Shown here piece after piece: positions 33,068 through 42,113 of a DNA stretch of 64,000 bases (position 1 is its first letter; every line of letters begins with the position of its first letter). The stretch is from NCBI RefSeq assembly GCF_000332235.1, contig NZ_CM001775.1:3165770-3229769 (forward strand), in the 5' to 3' direction. Origin of the DNA: Geminocystis herdmanii PCC 6308. Its GTDB lineage: Bacteria; Cyanobacteriota; Cyanobacteriia; Cyanobacteriales; Cyanobacteriaceae. The notes beneath the pieces were generated by a model. That model was not told where the DNA came from, made no database searches, and was given only the letters and a program-made list of their open reading frames with translations. The position numbers and the translations under genes are program-made.

Positions 33068-35539
33068 TTAACTGTTAATTATAGTATGTTCGGCTTTATG
33101 AAGAAAAACTGTGGTGTCCTTGGCTGGTAAAGGACGACTAAATAAATTACCTTGAATTTCTGTACATCCTAGATTTCTTAGTAATTCCATTTGTTCTAGC
33201 TTCTCAATGCCTACAGCAACTAATCTACTACCATAACCTTCTGATAGAATAGCCATGCTTTGAATGAAGGCTCTACTTTTTGGATTCTCGTCTAATTGGT
33301 TTACCACACTAGGGCTAATTTTGATAGTATTAAAAGGAACTTTTTGCAAATGAATTAAAGCTGAATTGCCTGAGCCAAAGTTATCAAAACATAATCTGAT
33401 GTTTAAACTAGATAAATGGGATAGTATATTATAAGCCAATTCTTGATTCTGGAGAAAACAATTTTCTGTTATTTCCAACTCTAAAAATTGGGGGGGTAAG
33501 CCTGATTGTTCGAGGGCTTTTTCGATCGATTCTACAAAATTAGGCTGAGAAAACTGTCTTGCGGAAATATTAACACCAATGGGTAAAGGTTGAATATTCT
33601 CTTTTGTCCATGACAACATCTGTAAAGTAGCAGTTTGTAAAATCCAAATCCCCAAAGGAAGCATGAAATCTGTTTCTTCGGTTAACCGTAAAAAATGACG
33701 AGGGGTAACTTTCCCTAATTCGGGATGATCCCACCGTAGTAATGCTTCTAAACCTGTTAATTTTCTAGTGTAACTATTAATTTGAGGTTGATAGCAGAGG
33801 AAAAATTGTTGTTCTTTAATGGCACTACCGATTAAGTTTTCTAGTTTTAATAAACTTGCTGTTTTAGGGCTAATATTAAAACCGGTGACGTTGTAGTTAA
33901 CGTTATTAGAGTTGTTTTTAGATTCCAAAGAAAGTAAACTATTTTTCACTAATAAAGAAATTTCATCTCCATCAATGGGATAAATAACTAAACTTAAATT
34001 AGATGTTAAGGTCACATTTGTGGAAGATTCTTGTAAAAATTGTTCTACAGTGGAAGACATTTTTTTAGCAATTTTTGCGGGGTCTCTAGGTCCTTTAATG
34101 CGGGGAAATAATATGATAAATTTATTTTCATCCCATCGAGCAAGTAAATCTCCTGTGCGTAAACATGATTGCAAAGTTTGGGAGCAATTTTTCACTAATT
34201 GATTGACGATATTTTGATGATTATTTTGTTTAAATTCTAAAAATTTTTCTATTTCTATGATGATAATTGCCATTAAATATTGATACCTTTCTGCATTGAC
34301 GATCGCTACTCCTAACTGTTCATTAAATAGCTTTTGGTTAGGCAGATGAGTGATATAATCATGAAACACTTGATCATTAGAATTAGGAAGGTTTACGGAA
34401 TTTGTTATATTTCTAACTACAAAGCAAAAAATATCTCGATTTTGATAGCTAATTAAACTAATACTAGATTCTAAATTGATTAAAGAACCATCTTGACAAC
34501 GGTGTAAATATTGTTTGGTAAAATCTTCTTTATTTTCTAAAACATGAGTTAAATCTTGGTTAAAAATACTTAAATCATTAGCAATAATATTATAGAGAGT
34601 TAAATTACTAATTTCTTCACTAGAATAACCTAAAAGTTTTAAATAAGAATCGTTAGCTTCAATAATGCGTTTATTACTAGCATAAGCTAAGAAAATACCT
34701 TCAGAAGTTTGTCGGGCGATGGCACGATAACGGACTTCACTTTCTTTTAATTGTGCTTCAGCTTGTTTTCGTTTCGTAAAATCAAAAATGTAGCAACGAA
34801 TTAATTTTTTTTCCGATAAATAATGAACATATTGTTCAAAAACTTCAGTTCCAATTTTAACTTCTCTTAAAAATAAATTACCTTGACGATTATTATATTC
34901 TGTCAATAAACCTGCAAGGATTGGATGTTCTAATTTTTCATCATAAATAGTATCAAATTTAATACTAGCGGCGGGGTTGACATAGGTAATATTACCATCC
35001 CAGTCTAATTCAATAATGGGGTTAGGAGATAATTCAGGAAAAGAAGCTAAACGGATTAATTCCTCTTGATCTTCAGAATTGCTCGATTCCTCCTGTTTTT
35101 TGATCATGGTTTCACTAGACTGATTAGTCAGTGTTGTACGAGAGGCATTAATGCGATCGAGTCCATCGGGGTTAAATAAATCAATACCTGAGTCAGTGGG
35201 AATAATATAATAACTAGCTTTTGCCTCACTAGCAAATCGAACAATATCACCATGTTTTAACTCATGGGAAATGCTAGAATGTCCATTAATTAAAATACCG
35301 TTAGTACTTCTTTTTCCTTGTAAATCACCATCAATAATACGGTAAGAAAAACCAACCGTTTCATCATCTATTTTACGAATCAACGTGGCGTGAGTACGAG
35401 AAACTTGATAATCATAAAGAATAATCGGATTATGGGAATCTCTCCCCAAAGTATAGTTACTTTCTTCAAGGGAAACTATCCTTCTACCCTTACGATCTTC
35501 GATGACTAAAACGTGACGAAATTCTTGTACTTCACTCAT
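33068..35539 (-). CDS. FHA-PAS-PAS-GGDEF-EAL protein 3 (both catalytic sites degenerate)
   Basis: 823 residues. FHA at about 20-115 (YTLGRDSHNPIILYDYQVSRTHATL, GKRSTNGILING). PAS-like regions at about 170-270 and 275-390. GGDEF site reads RWDENKFIILFP (about 468): inactive cyclase. EAL: EALLRWDHP (about 596) is kept, but the metal pair is FDNFGSGNSAL (DD to DN, about 716), IKIS replaces IKID and AVGIE replaces AEGVE, so the phosphodiesterase is probably dead. It may bind c-di-GMP or act as a regulatory partner. Most upstream gene of the trio. Confidence 0.9.
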   Translation of the reverse strand: MSEVQEFRHVLVIEDRKGRRIVSLEESNYTLGRDSHNPIILYDYQVSRTHATLIRKIDDETVGFSYRIIDGDLQGKRSTNGILINGHSSISHELKHGDIVRFASEAKASYYIIPTDSGIDLFNPDGLDRINASRTTLTNQSSETMIKKQEESSNSEDQEELIRLASFPELSPNPIIELDWDGNITYVNPAASIKFDTIYDEKLEHPILAGLLTEYNNRQGNLFLREVKIGTEVFEQYVHYLSEKKLIRCYIFDFTKRKQAEAQLKESEVRYRAIARQTSEGIFLAYASNKRIIEANDSYLKLLGYSSEEISNLTLYNIIANDLSIFNQDLTHVLENKEDFTKQYLHRCQDGSLINLESSISLISYQNRDIFCFVVRNITNSVNLPNSNDQVFHDYITHLPNQKLFNEQLGVAIVNAERYQYLMAIIIIEIEKFLEFKQNNHQNIVNQLVKNCSQTLQSCLRTGDLLARWDENKFIILFPRIKGPRDPAKIAKKMSSTVEQFLQESSTNVTLTSNLSLVIYPIDGDEISLLVKNSLLSLESKNNSNNVNYNVTGFNISPKTASLLKLENLIGSAIKEQQFFLCYQPQINSYTRKLTGLEALLRWDHPELGKVTPRHFLRLTEETDFMLPLGIWILQTATLQMLSWTKENIQPLPIGVNISARQFSQPNFVESIEKALEQSGLPPQFLELEITENCFLQNQELAYNILSHLSSLNIRLCFDNFGSGNSALIHLQKVPFNTIKISPSVVNQLDENPKSRAFIQSMAILSEGYGSRLVAVGIEKLEQMELLRNLGCTEIQGNLFSRPLPAKDTTVFLHKAEHTIINS

Positions 35540-35926
35540 GTATTTTTACCAAATAATTAATATAACGTAATAAATATTAATATTCCTTAATCATTTATTT
35601 TCAGGGCTTATCTGCTTTACCTATTATAAATTACTTAGGAAAAGATCGATTAGTTAATTGTCTAAGTGTGGTTCAAAAATCTTTGATGTAGGTAGGTTTT
35701 AGGTTTTAGGCTTTAGGTTTGAGGTAAATTTTACTCCAACTCTAGTTGAGTAAACTATAAAAAAGGTAATAACTAACTTGAAAAACAAAATCAATTTATG
35801 ACTTCTTAAGCCACTTCTTAGAGAAAAATAAAAAAATTTTGGGGAATCGCGCATAAATTCGCAAAGTCACACTGATAAGTAGATAAGGAAACCAAATTTT
35901 GAGGAGAATAAACCCTAATCTACTTT
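35540..35926. other. Divergent intergenic region
   Basis: 387 bases between the divergently transcribed FHA trio and the sigma-like gene, so it holds both promoters. A remnant GTTCAAAAATCTTTGATGTA followed by TAGGTTT units (35666-35722) resembles the MITE/heptamer combination seen elsewhere. No other feature recognised. Confidence 0.6.
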
Positions 35927-37372
35927 ATGAAAATGCAAAAACGCACGAATCTTGTGACGCAATTTTCTTCCTTTCTCTGTTTGAAAGAGGAATCATCTTC
36001 TCTGATTACCTACTGGAAAAATACTCCAGAGTTAGAACGAAATATCAAGTTGTTACTATCACAACAAACTGTTTCCCCAGAAGAAGATAGAGTTGCCCAA
36101 GAATTTTTACAATGGCTCAGAAAAGAACAAGATAGCTTGAAAAATAAACATTTGATTGCTTACTTACAAGAATCCTGTTTCTTTGCTACCCAAAAAGTCC
36201 ATCAACGGTTACAAAATTGTTGGGATTTGTTTACTTGGCAGGATTATTTTCAGTGGGCGAATTTATTGGTATCTTCTCCCATTCAATTATTATCTAGTTA
36301 TGATCAGAAGTTTCAGTTTAAATTAACCACTTATGCTAGACATAAGTTAGAACAGAAATTAATTGATCAAGCCTATCAATATATGGGATGGGAACGATCG
36401 TCAGATTGGGGTTTACTTAGAAAATTGAGTCAGAGTAAGCAAAAAGAATGTTTACAAAAAATAGGAGGTTTAAAGGGTAATAATTTAGAGCAATATTTAT
36501 TAGTCATAAAATGTTTTAACCTTATTTATAAGTCAAAAATTCATGGCAAAAATAAATCCTTAACCCCACCTTCAGAACAACACTTTAAAGATGTGAGTAA
36601 AGAGTATAATTTTCTTGTTACTAATAAAGGTAAAAATTTATCTTCTTTAACTGCTAAGGAATGTGAAAATATTATCTTAAACTCCATTAAGTTTACTCGT
36701 CAATTTTGCAATCCTTCTATGAATAAACAGGAAAATGATCTTAATAATTTAATGTTAGATAATCAGGAAGATTGTGACGATCGAGAGACAGAATATAGTT
36801 TAGTTAATGAGATTTTAACCTCAGCTTTTGCTAATCTTGAAAATCATAAAAAAATTTTATTTCAGTTGTGGAAAGGACTACAATTAACTCAAACAGAAAT
36901 TGTTGAAGTTATGGTTATTAAATATCCTAACTATGTTAATCAGCAGTTTCAAGTAGCAAGGGAAATTAATCTTGTGAGAGAATATTTACTAGAGAAACTA
37001 ATCAAACAGTTATTTCTTGATCAGCAAATATCTTTATCCAAGCAAAAAGTTACTGAATTAAAATCTCCTTTAGATTATTGGTTAAAAGAACATTGTAAAC
37101 AGCTTTTGTCTGCACAAATTTATGAGTTATATCAATCTTTTTCTCAAGATGAACAAATTTATATTAAATCCTACTTGGTTGAACATAATTGGACGATTAA
37201 TGATCAGTATGGTAAAAATATTCAAAGCTCGATCGAATCTCGATTTAAACAGAAAATTATCCAAGAATCACAATTATTTTTTCCCAATACTAAACATATC
37301 AAAATTTGCTTTGCTGAATTAATAGAAGATTGGATTAATAACTCAGCTTATTCACTCATAATTAACAATTAA
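35927..37372 (+). CDS. Divergent sigma-70-like protein
   Basis: 481 residues, soluble. I recall this layout from a cyanobacterial family annotated as sigma-70-like: a region-2-like stretch (FQFKLTTYARHKLEQKLIDQAYQ, about 135-160), SDWGLLRKLSQSKQKECLQK, the linker with LTPPSEQHFKDVSKEYNFL, and a region-4-like segment (LFQLWKGLQLTQTEIVEVM, about 318-336) before DYWLKEHCKQLL. The helix-turn-helix is not a canonical sigma region 4, so promoter recognition is uncertain. The DUF1822 gene starts 8 bases after its stop, indicating one transcription unit. The last codons (IINN*) consist of heptamer-like DNA. Confidence 0.6.
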   Translation: MKMQKRTNLVTQFSSFLCLKEESSSLITYWKNTPELERNIKLLLSQQTVSPEEDRVAQEFLQWLRKEQDSLKNKHLIAYLQESCFFATQKVHQRLQNCWDLFTWQDYFQWANLLVSSPIQLLSSYDQKFQFKLTTYARHKLEQKLIDQAYQYMGWERSSDWGLLRKLSQSKQKECLQKIGGLKGNNLEQYLLVIKCFNLIYKSKIHGKNKSLTPPSEQHFKDVSKEYNFLVTNKGKNLSSLTAKECENIILNSIKFTRQFCNPSMNKQENDLNNLMLDNQEDCDDRETEYSLVNEILTSAFANLENHKKILFQLWKGLQLTQTEIVEVMVIKYPNYVNQQFQVAREINLVREYLLEKLIKQLFLDQQISLSKQKVTELKSPLDYWLKEHCKQLLSAQIYELYQSFSQDEQIYIKSYLVEHNWTINDQYGKNIQSSIESRFKQKIIQESQLFFPNTKHIKICFAELIEDWINNSAYSLIINN

Positions 37373-37380
37373 ATTTTTCT

Positions 37381-38805
37381 ATGAACTTTTTAAAAACTAA
37401 CCAGATTAAGATTATGCCCTTAGATTTATTTACAGCTTTTAATTCTGAACATTTATGGCTGAAATTTTCTGAAGAAGATCAAGCAAAAGCCGAACAAATA
37501 TCTCAAGGATGTACCATCAAAGGAGGCAGACATCAAAGTTTTTTGAATGCCTTATCAAGTATTTGTTTAATGAAATGGCTAAAAATCACATTTCCCCAGA
37601 TGAATTATCATCAATTAGACGAAGAAAATTTATTAACTATATGGGAATTTGTTAATGGCACTCCTATTAATATTAATAATAGCAACCTGATTTTATTACC
37701 AGAAGAAACAGAAGATTTAAGCGAATTTTATATTCCCCAAGAATGGGTTGATATTCCTCGTTTTCGAGGGGATTATTTTTTGCCAATACAAGTTAACTTA
37801 GACACCGGATGGTTAAGATTCTGGGGTTTTGTTACCTATGAGGATATTAAAAAACTAGGTATTTATGATCATACTTTTGCACAGTATATTCTACCAGAAC
37901 AGGTAGTGGAAGGTGATCTCAATTTATTATTTTTGTTTGAAAAATACTCTCTTTCTCCTAAACCTGAATATCAACCATTACCTATATTATCAAAGGAAGA
38001 AAAATATAATTTATTAACACAATTACTAACCTTAGATACTCTAATTATACGTCATCGTTTAAATTTCTTTCAGTGGGCTGTGCTATTTAGTGATGATGAT
38101 TGTCGTAAATATTTATATCAAAAATATCAACCTCTGAGTTTAGGAGCATGGCTACAACATAATTTCAATCAGGCGTACGATCGAGGTTGGCAACATCTCA
38201 GGGATTTTGCCGATAGCTTAGATTTAATGAGTAACACTCCCCCATTAATTACTAATGGTGTCGTCATGCGCTCAGGGGAGATTAACTTACAATATATCTA
38301 TCAAATTCAAGATGAGCAACAGTTAAAAATCGCAGCGCAAAGACTAAGTGTTTTACCTACAGATACCATTTATAAACCGCAAGTGTTAAAAGCACTCAAT
38401 TACATTATGAGTAAATCCCTTGATGACGATACCCGTTGGAATGCGGCGGAAGGAATTTGGCGTTTAGAGCCGAATAATCCTAATGCTGGGTTATGGTGTG
38501 GTAAACGTCTTAATCTTGGTGTTGATATCAACGGTGTATCTTTAGCCTTAGTCATTGGTTTATTACCTAAATCTGCCACAGAAAATAGTATCTTTTTACG
38601 GCTTTATGGCATAAATGATGCTTATACTTTACCTCATAATCTTCAAGTTAATATTATGGATCAAGAAACCCTCGTGTTTAAACAACTGGTAGCACGAGAT
38701 GGCGATCGACTCCTACAATATAAATTTTGGGGTAAGAAAGGAGAATGCTTCTGGATTCAAATTAATTTAGGTGCGACTCAGTTAAGTGAAGCCTTTGTGA
38801 TTTAA
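37381..38805 (+). CDS. DUF1822-family protein
   Basis: 474 residues, soluble. N-terminal segment with HLWLKFSEEDQAKAEQISQG and NALSSICLMKWLK, then WVDIPRFRGDYFLPIQVNLDTGWLRFWGFVTYEDI, typical of DUF1822, a family nearly confined to cyanobacteria. The C-terminal part (about 345-474) forms a beta-rich domain (NLGVDINGVSLALVIGLLP, RLLQYKFWGKKGECFWIQINLG). Function unknown. It is co-directional with and 8 bases from the sigma-like gene; in other cyanobacteria, as I recall, DUF1822 genes also sit beside sigma-like or CHASE2/CHAT genes. A regulator-effector relation is plausible but unproven. Confidence 0.8.
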   Translation: MNFLKTNQIKIMPLDLFTAFNSEHLWLKFSEEDQAKAEQISQGCTIKGGRHQSFLNALSSICLMKWLKITFPQMNYHQLDEENLLTIWEFVNGTPININNSNLILLPEETEDLSEFYIPQEWVDIPRFRGDYFLPIQVNLDTGWLRFWGFVTYEDIKKLGIYDHTFAQYILPEQVVEGDLNLLFLFEKYSLSPKPEYQPLPILSKEEKYNLLTQLLTLDTLIIRHRLNFFQWAVLFSDDDCRKYLYQKYQPLSLGAWLQHNFNQAYDRGWQHLRDFADSLDLMSNTPPLITNGVVMRSGEINLQYIYQIQDEQQLKIAAQRLSVLPTDTIYKPQVLKALNYIMSKSLDDDTRWNAAEGIWRLEPNNPNAGLWCGKRLNLGVDINGVSLALVIGLLPKSATENSIFLRLYGINDAYTLPHNLQVNIMDQETLVFKQLVARDGDRLLQYKFWGKKGECFWIQINLGATQLSEAFVI

Positions 38806-38817
38806 GATTTACCTCAT

Positions 38818-38928
38818 AGTTTTTTGATGAGGGTAGGAGTTAGGAGAGAGGAGATAGGAGATAGTAAGGATAATTCATACAATTATAAAAGTTTGTAGTA
38901 ATGGCTTTAGCCGTTTCTTACTACGAAC
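38818..38928. repeat. MITE-end/heptamer stretch and full palindromic repeat
   Basis: 38818-38866 is TTTTTTGATGAGGGTAGGAG followed by GAGATAGGAGA-type units, like the element near 60.6 kb. 38891-38928 is a complete palindromic repeat (GTTTGTAGTAATGGCTTTAG ... TTACTACGAAC) placed between two convergent genes. Confidence 0.75.
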
Positions 38929-38949
38929 TTATTATTATTAACTTTCAAA

Positions 38950-40242
38950 TTAATTTTGACATTTAGCGGTTTCTGTTTCGATTTTACGGTGAATATAATC
39001 AGGAATCCCTAATATAGCATCTTCATAAAGTTGATCAAATTCTCGGCGAAAATGTTGGGCAATTAAGGGATTCTGGATGATTAAAAGGGTTTCATCGTTA
39101 GTGTGATTGGCCGCATTTGACCAGTTATGAGAACCCGTGATAATGGTATAATCATCAATAAGCCCAAATTTGTGATGTAATTTATCTCCTTTTTCTAAGT
39201 TGGGTATGCCAACGGTTTCTATGGGATTTTGCCAAGGATTATTGTTGGGTTGATACTTACACTTAAAAGGTAATTCTACCCCTAATAAATCTAATCCTTC
39301 ACTATAGTATTGATAAGCAAAATTTCGATCGATCAAAGCCTTTATTTCTACCCCCTCTAAAGACTTTTTTTGTAGGGTATTAGATATTCCTTGATCTGTG
39401 AAAACAAACAATGCTAAATTAACGGAATTATTGGCGGATTGTAAAGTATTAGCAATTAAACCATTGGGGGTATTATACCAAGATTTAGTGGGAGATGTGG
39501 GAGAAAATTTTACTGTCAGGGTTGTATCTCCTATATTAAGAGTTTTGGGCGATCGATCGGGCTTTTTTAAACCGAATAAACTATCTTGTTTTTTACCAAC
39601 TCCATCCCCCCAAAGATAGTTAAATTCTTGAGTAAAAAGTTTCGCTAATTCTGGGCTATCTATGACTAATAAATGATTAGCATTTCCCCTAGTTTCTAAG
39701 TTGTCAAAATCTCCATGAATATCACTTAAAGTAAAGTTAGCCGAACCAGTAACTACTTTTTTACCGTCTATTATAATAAATTTATGGTGCATTAAACCAC
39801 TGCCTTTACTGCCATCCTCTCGATCGTCTATGATGGGAATATTAGCACTTTTTAAAATACCTAAACCATGATTATTATTGAGTTTATTTAAAGGTAAATT
39901 ATAGTTATTTTCCATAACTATTCTAACTTTTATCCCTTGTTTTTTTTTAGCAACAATTGCCCTTGCTAATTCACTCAAATTTATCTCTTGTACTGCTATA
40001 TCTAAAGAAGTATTTGCTGAGTTTATTTGTTCAATAATTACGGCTTCTAAATTATCTCCATGACGGACAATATTTCTATAGGTTTCTAAATATTCTTTCC
40101 CTTGAGCTTGGTTATAATTAAAATAAACTTGTATAGCAGAATCTTGGGGTAATGGAGGTAATTTTTGCGGTTGATTTTGGCAACCATTTAAAAATAGTAA
40201 ATAACCAACTATACTTAGAGATAAAGAAATAATTTTAACCAT
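38950..40242 (-). CDS. Phospholipase D-like lipoprotein
   Basis: 430 residues. N-terminal lipoprotein signal with lipobox LNGC (lipidated Cys near residue 21), so the protein is anchored outside the cytoplasm. Two HKD active-site motifs typical of the PLD superfamily: HHKFIIIDGKKVVTGSANFT (about 175) and HHKFGLIDDYTIITGSHNWS (about 365). PLD-type proteins cleave phosphodiester bonds in lipids or nucleic acids. With both motifs complete it is likely active; the substrate may be lipid or extracellular DNA. It ends 12 bases from the start side of the next gene, and the two probably form an operon with the uracil-DNA glycosylase gene upstream. Confidence 0.88.
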   Translation of the reverse strand: MVKIISLSLSIVGYLLFLNGCQNQPQKLPPLPQDSAIQVYFNYNQAQGKEYLETYRNIVRHGDNLEAVIIEQINSANTSLDIAVQEINLSELARAIVAKKKQGIKVRIVMENNYNLPLNKLNNNHGLGILKSANIPIIDDREDGSKGSGLMHHKFIIIDGKKVVTGSANFTLSDIHGDFDNLETRGNANHLLVIDSPELAKLFTQEFNYLWGDGVGKKQDSLFGLKKPDRSPKTLNIGDTTLTVKFSPTSPTKSWYNTPNGLIANTLQSANNSVNLALFVFTDQGISNTLQKKSLEGVEIKALIDRNFAYQYYSEGLDLLGVELPFKCKYQPNNNPWQNPIETVGIPNLEKGDKLHHKFGLIDDYTIITGSHNWSNAANHTNDETLLIIQNPLIAQHFRREFDQLYEDAILGIPDYIHRKIETETAKCQN

Positions 40243-40254
40243 TGATTCAACATT

Positions 40255-40935
40255 TTAAAACTCAATTTGTGACAATGTATATTTTAACATTGCAGGGAAT
40301 CTGTTGTAATATTTTTGATTTAATGGTGAGGGGTGAGGTAAAGGAAAAATAGATACAGGTTTTTTGTGGGTTTTTCCTGCTTCATCCGTAGCGGTTAAAG
40401 TGATTTGTAAACTTTTTTGGTAGCGTCGATCGCCCTGTTCCCAAAAAGTATTAAACTCCTCTTTAGTAGAGTAATTTTGAAACCATTTAAACGCTTCTGT
40501 ACCTAATGTAATAATTTGATGACCTTCCCAATAAAGGACAAAAAACTGCTCAATAAAAGGGCGAAATCTATTTTTTATTTTCACCCCATAAGCCTTATTT
40601 TCTGGTGGTTTATAGGGTACAGTATTAGTTAAGATTAAACGATCTTTTATGGATTGTAACTTTTCCTTATCTTCAGTATTTTCTCCATAAATTGCCTGAT
40701 AAAATCCCTGGCGAACTAAAGTACCAGAAGCACCAATTAAAGGTTGCCCTGCTATAACTTCATCCTTACCTAAATCTCTACCAAAAAAGCAAATATTACT
40801 CTTTAAATTACCAAAATAGAAAATGGGTTTAGTTGGTTCTTTTTTTACCGATTCATAAACAGGTATATCTAAGGGAAATTCTGCTCTTTGGGCTTCTTTT
40901 TGAATCTGCTCAATTAAATTTTCAATAGTACTCAT
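40255..40935 (-). CDS. Uracil-DNA glycosylase superfamily protein
   Basis: 226 residues. Motif A region ICFFGRDLGKDEVIAGQPLIGASGTLVRQGF and motif B region FPLPHPSPLNQKYYNR match the UDG superfamily (family 4/5-like). No four-cysteine Fe-S cluster motif is visible, unlike standard family 4 enzymes, so this belongs to another branch. It would remove uracil or another damaged base from DNA, or act on a related substrate. The segment NTVPYKPPENKAYG contains the conserved NxxP element. It is 12 bases upstream of the PLD lipoprotein gene, though a functional link is not obvious. Confidence 0.8.
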   Translation of the reverse strand: MSTIENLIEQIQKEAQRAEFPLDIPVYESVKKEPTKPIFYFGNLKSNICFFGRDLGKDEVIAGQPLIGASGTLVRQGFYQAIYGENTEDKEKLQSIKDRLILTNTVPYKPPENKAYGVKIKNRFRPFIEQFFVLYWEGHQIITLGTEAFKWFQNYSTKEEFNTFWEQGDRRYQKSLQITLTATDEAGKTHKKPVSIFPLPHPSPLNQKYYNRFPAMLKYTLSQIEF

Positions 40936-40964
40936 TTTACTTAATATTTTTACTTATTTTATAG

Positions 40965-40990
40965 GTTTGTAGTAAGGGTTTTAACCCTTA
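40965..40990. repeat. Dispersed palindromic repeat copy
   Basis: GTTTGTAGTAAGGGTTTTAA then CCCTTA, placed at the 3' end of the Uma2 gene on the other strand. Confidence 0.85.
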
Positions 40991-41560
40991 TTTAATTTTA
41001 AGCCAAGAAAATATTTGATTGACTGTTAATTCTAAATTAAGGTTATTAATAACAGGTAAAATTTCTTCATGACGATAAATTTTTAACGGTTTTTGTTGTT
41101 CAAATACCAGAATAATTTTTTCATCACTATCAATTAACCAGCCTAATTGTGTTCCATATTCTAAACAGAATAAAATATTATCTATTACTTTTGTTGGTTT
41201 TTGATTAGGGGATAAAATTTCTATACACCAATCAGGATAAGAGTTAAATTGATTCGCTATTTCTCCTTCTTCATCTAAAGGTATTCTTTCCCAGAAAAAA
41301 ACTGCAATATCTGGTACGATCGATCTATTCCCAAAGTTACAACGAAGTTCAGGTAAGCCATAGGCAACTTTATCTGTTTGAGAAAATTGATTAATAACTT
41401 CACAAATTTTATATTGAATTTGGCTATGTTTTCCTTGAGGCATCGATTTTCTAACTATGGCATTATCAATATATTCATAGGCTGGAGATTCTTCAATATA
41501 ATCCTGTTGCAAAAACTCCTCAAGGGTTAAAGTTGTTTTTTTAATGGGTGTGATAGTCAT
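40988..41560 (-). CDS. Uma2-family (DUF820) putative endonuclease
   Basis: 190 residues from the ATG at 41560 (MTITPIKKTTLTLEEFLQQD); the frame is open to 41614, but the added part is not family-like. Restriction-endonuclease-like fold of Uma2: YEYIDNAIVRKS, ELRCNFGNRSIVPDIAVFFWERI, PDWCIEILSPNQKPTKVIDNILFCLEYG, GWLIDSDEKIILVF. The D...ExL pattern (PDIAV, CIEIL) corresponds to the metal-binding core. The family is hugely expanded in cyanobacteria; function remains unknown. Palindromic repeats flank it on both sides. Confidence 0.9.
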   Translation of the reverse strand: MTITPIKKTTLTLEEFLQQDYIEESPAYEYIDNAIVRKSMPQGKHSQIQYKICEVINQFSQTDKVAYGLPELRCNFGNRSIVPDIAVFFWERIPLDEEGEIANQFNSYPDWCIEILSPNQKPTKVIDNILFCLEYGTQLGWLIDSDEKIILVFEQQKPLKIYRHEEILPVINNLNLELTVNQIFSWLKIK

Positions 41561-41621
41561 AAGTAGGATGTGATGACAAGGTTTTTTGGTGAAGTTTGGC
41601 TTCATTGGCAACAAATCGAAA

Positions 41622-41647
41622 GAAGGGTTAAAACCCTTACTACAAAC
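41622..41647. repeat. Dispersed palindromic repeat copy (reverse orientation)
   Basis: AAGGGTTAAAACCCTTACTA then CAAAC, upstream of the Uma2 gene. Confidence 0.85.
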
Positions 41648-41686
41648 TGATTAAAAATATGTCTCCTAACTCCTCTCTCCTAAAAA

Positions 41687-41995
41687 TTAAGAAGATTTAA
41701 AAATTTGTTGCGCTTTGAGTAAAGTTTGAATAACTTGATCTGAATCTATTAATCTTTTTAACACTACTTGACCAATGTTAGAAGATTGTCGCATAGTTTC
41801 ACTAATAGGCACAACTTCCACCATAATAACATTATCTTCTACTTCATTAAGCCACATCACTTGATTATTTTCAATCATTCCGACTGGTAGGCATTGAATA
41901 TGAGGTTGTCGCCGCCAAACCGTATTATTCCAAATGCCTCCCCTCTCCCAAATGCGGTTATGTGTCCATCCTTCGGCTAAAAAAAAATATTTCAT
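41687..41995 (-). CDS. Conserved cyanobacterial small protein
   Basis: 102 residues from the ATG at 41995 (MKYFFLAEGWTHNRIWERGG); an upstream ATG at 42037 would add 14 residues without conserved character. The pattern LAEGWTxxRxWE...W, RRQPHIQCL, WLNEVEDNVIMVEVVP is one I associate with a small protein family found across cyanobacteria, of unknown function. No membrane span, no known catalytic motif. It lies between the Uma2 gene and the beta-lactamase-like gene, the latter separated by a tandem repeat tract. Confidence 0.6.
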   Translation of the reverse strand: MKYFFLAEGWTHNRIWERGGIWNNTVWRRQPHIQCLPVGMIENNQVMWLNEVEDNVIMVEVVPISETMRQSSNIGQVVLKRLIDSDQVIQTLLKAQQIFKSS

Positions 41996-42044
41996 AGTTA
42001 TATACTGACTAAGGGAATAAAAAATCAAAATCTTCAATATCCTA

Positions 42045-42113
42045 ATCCCTAATCCCCTAATACCCTAATACCCCCTAATACCCCAATACCCCTAATACCC
42101 CAATACCCTAATT
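42045..42113. repeat. Tandem CCCTAATA / CCCCAATA octamer tract
   Basis: About eight degenerate 8-base units; the end touches the stop codon of the beta-lactamase-like gene. Confidence 0.85.
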
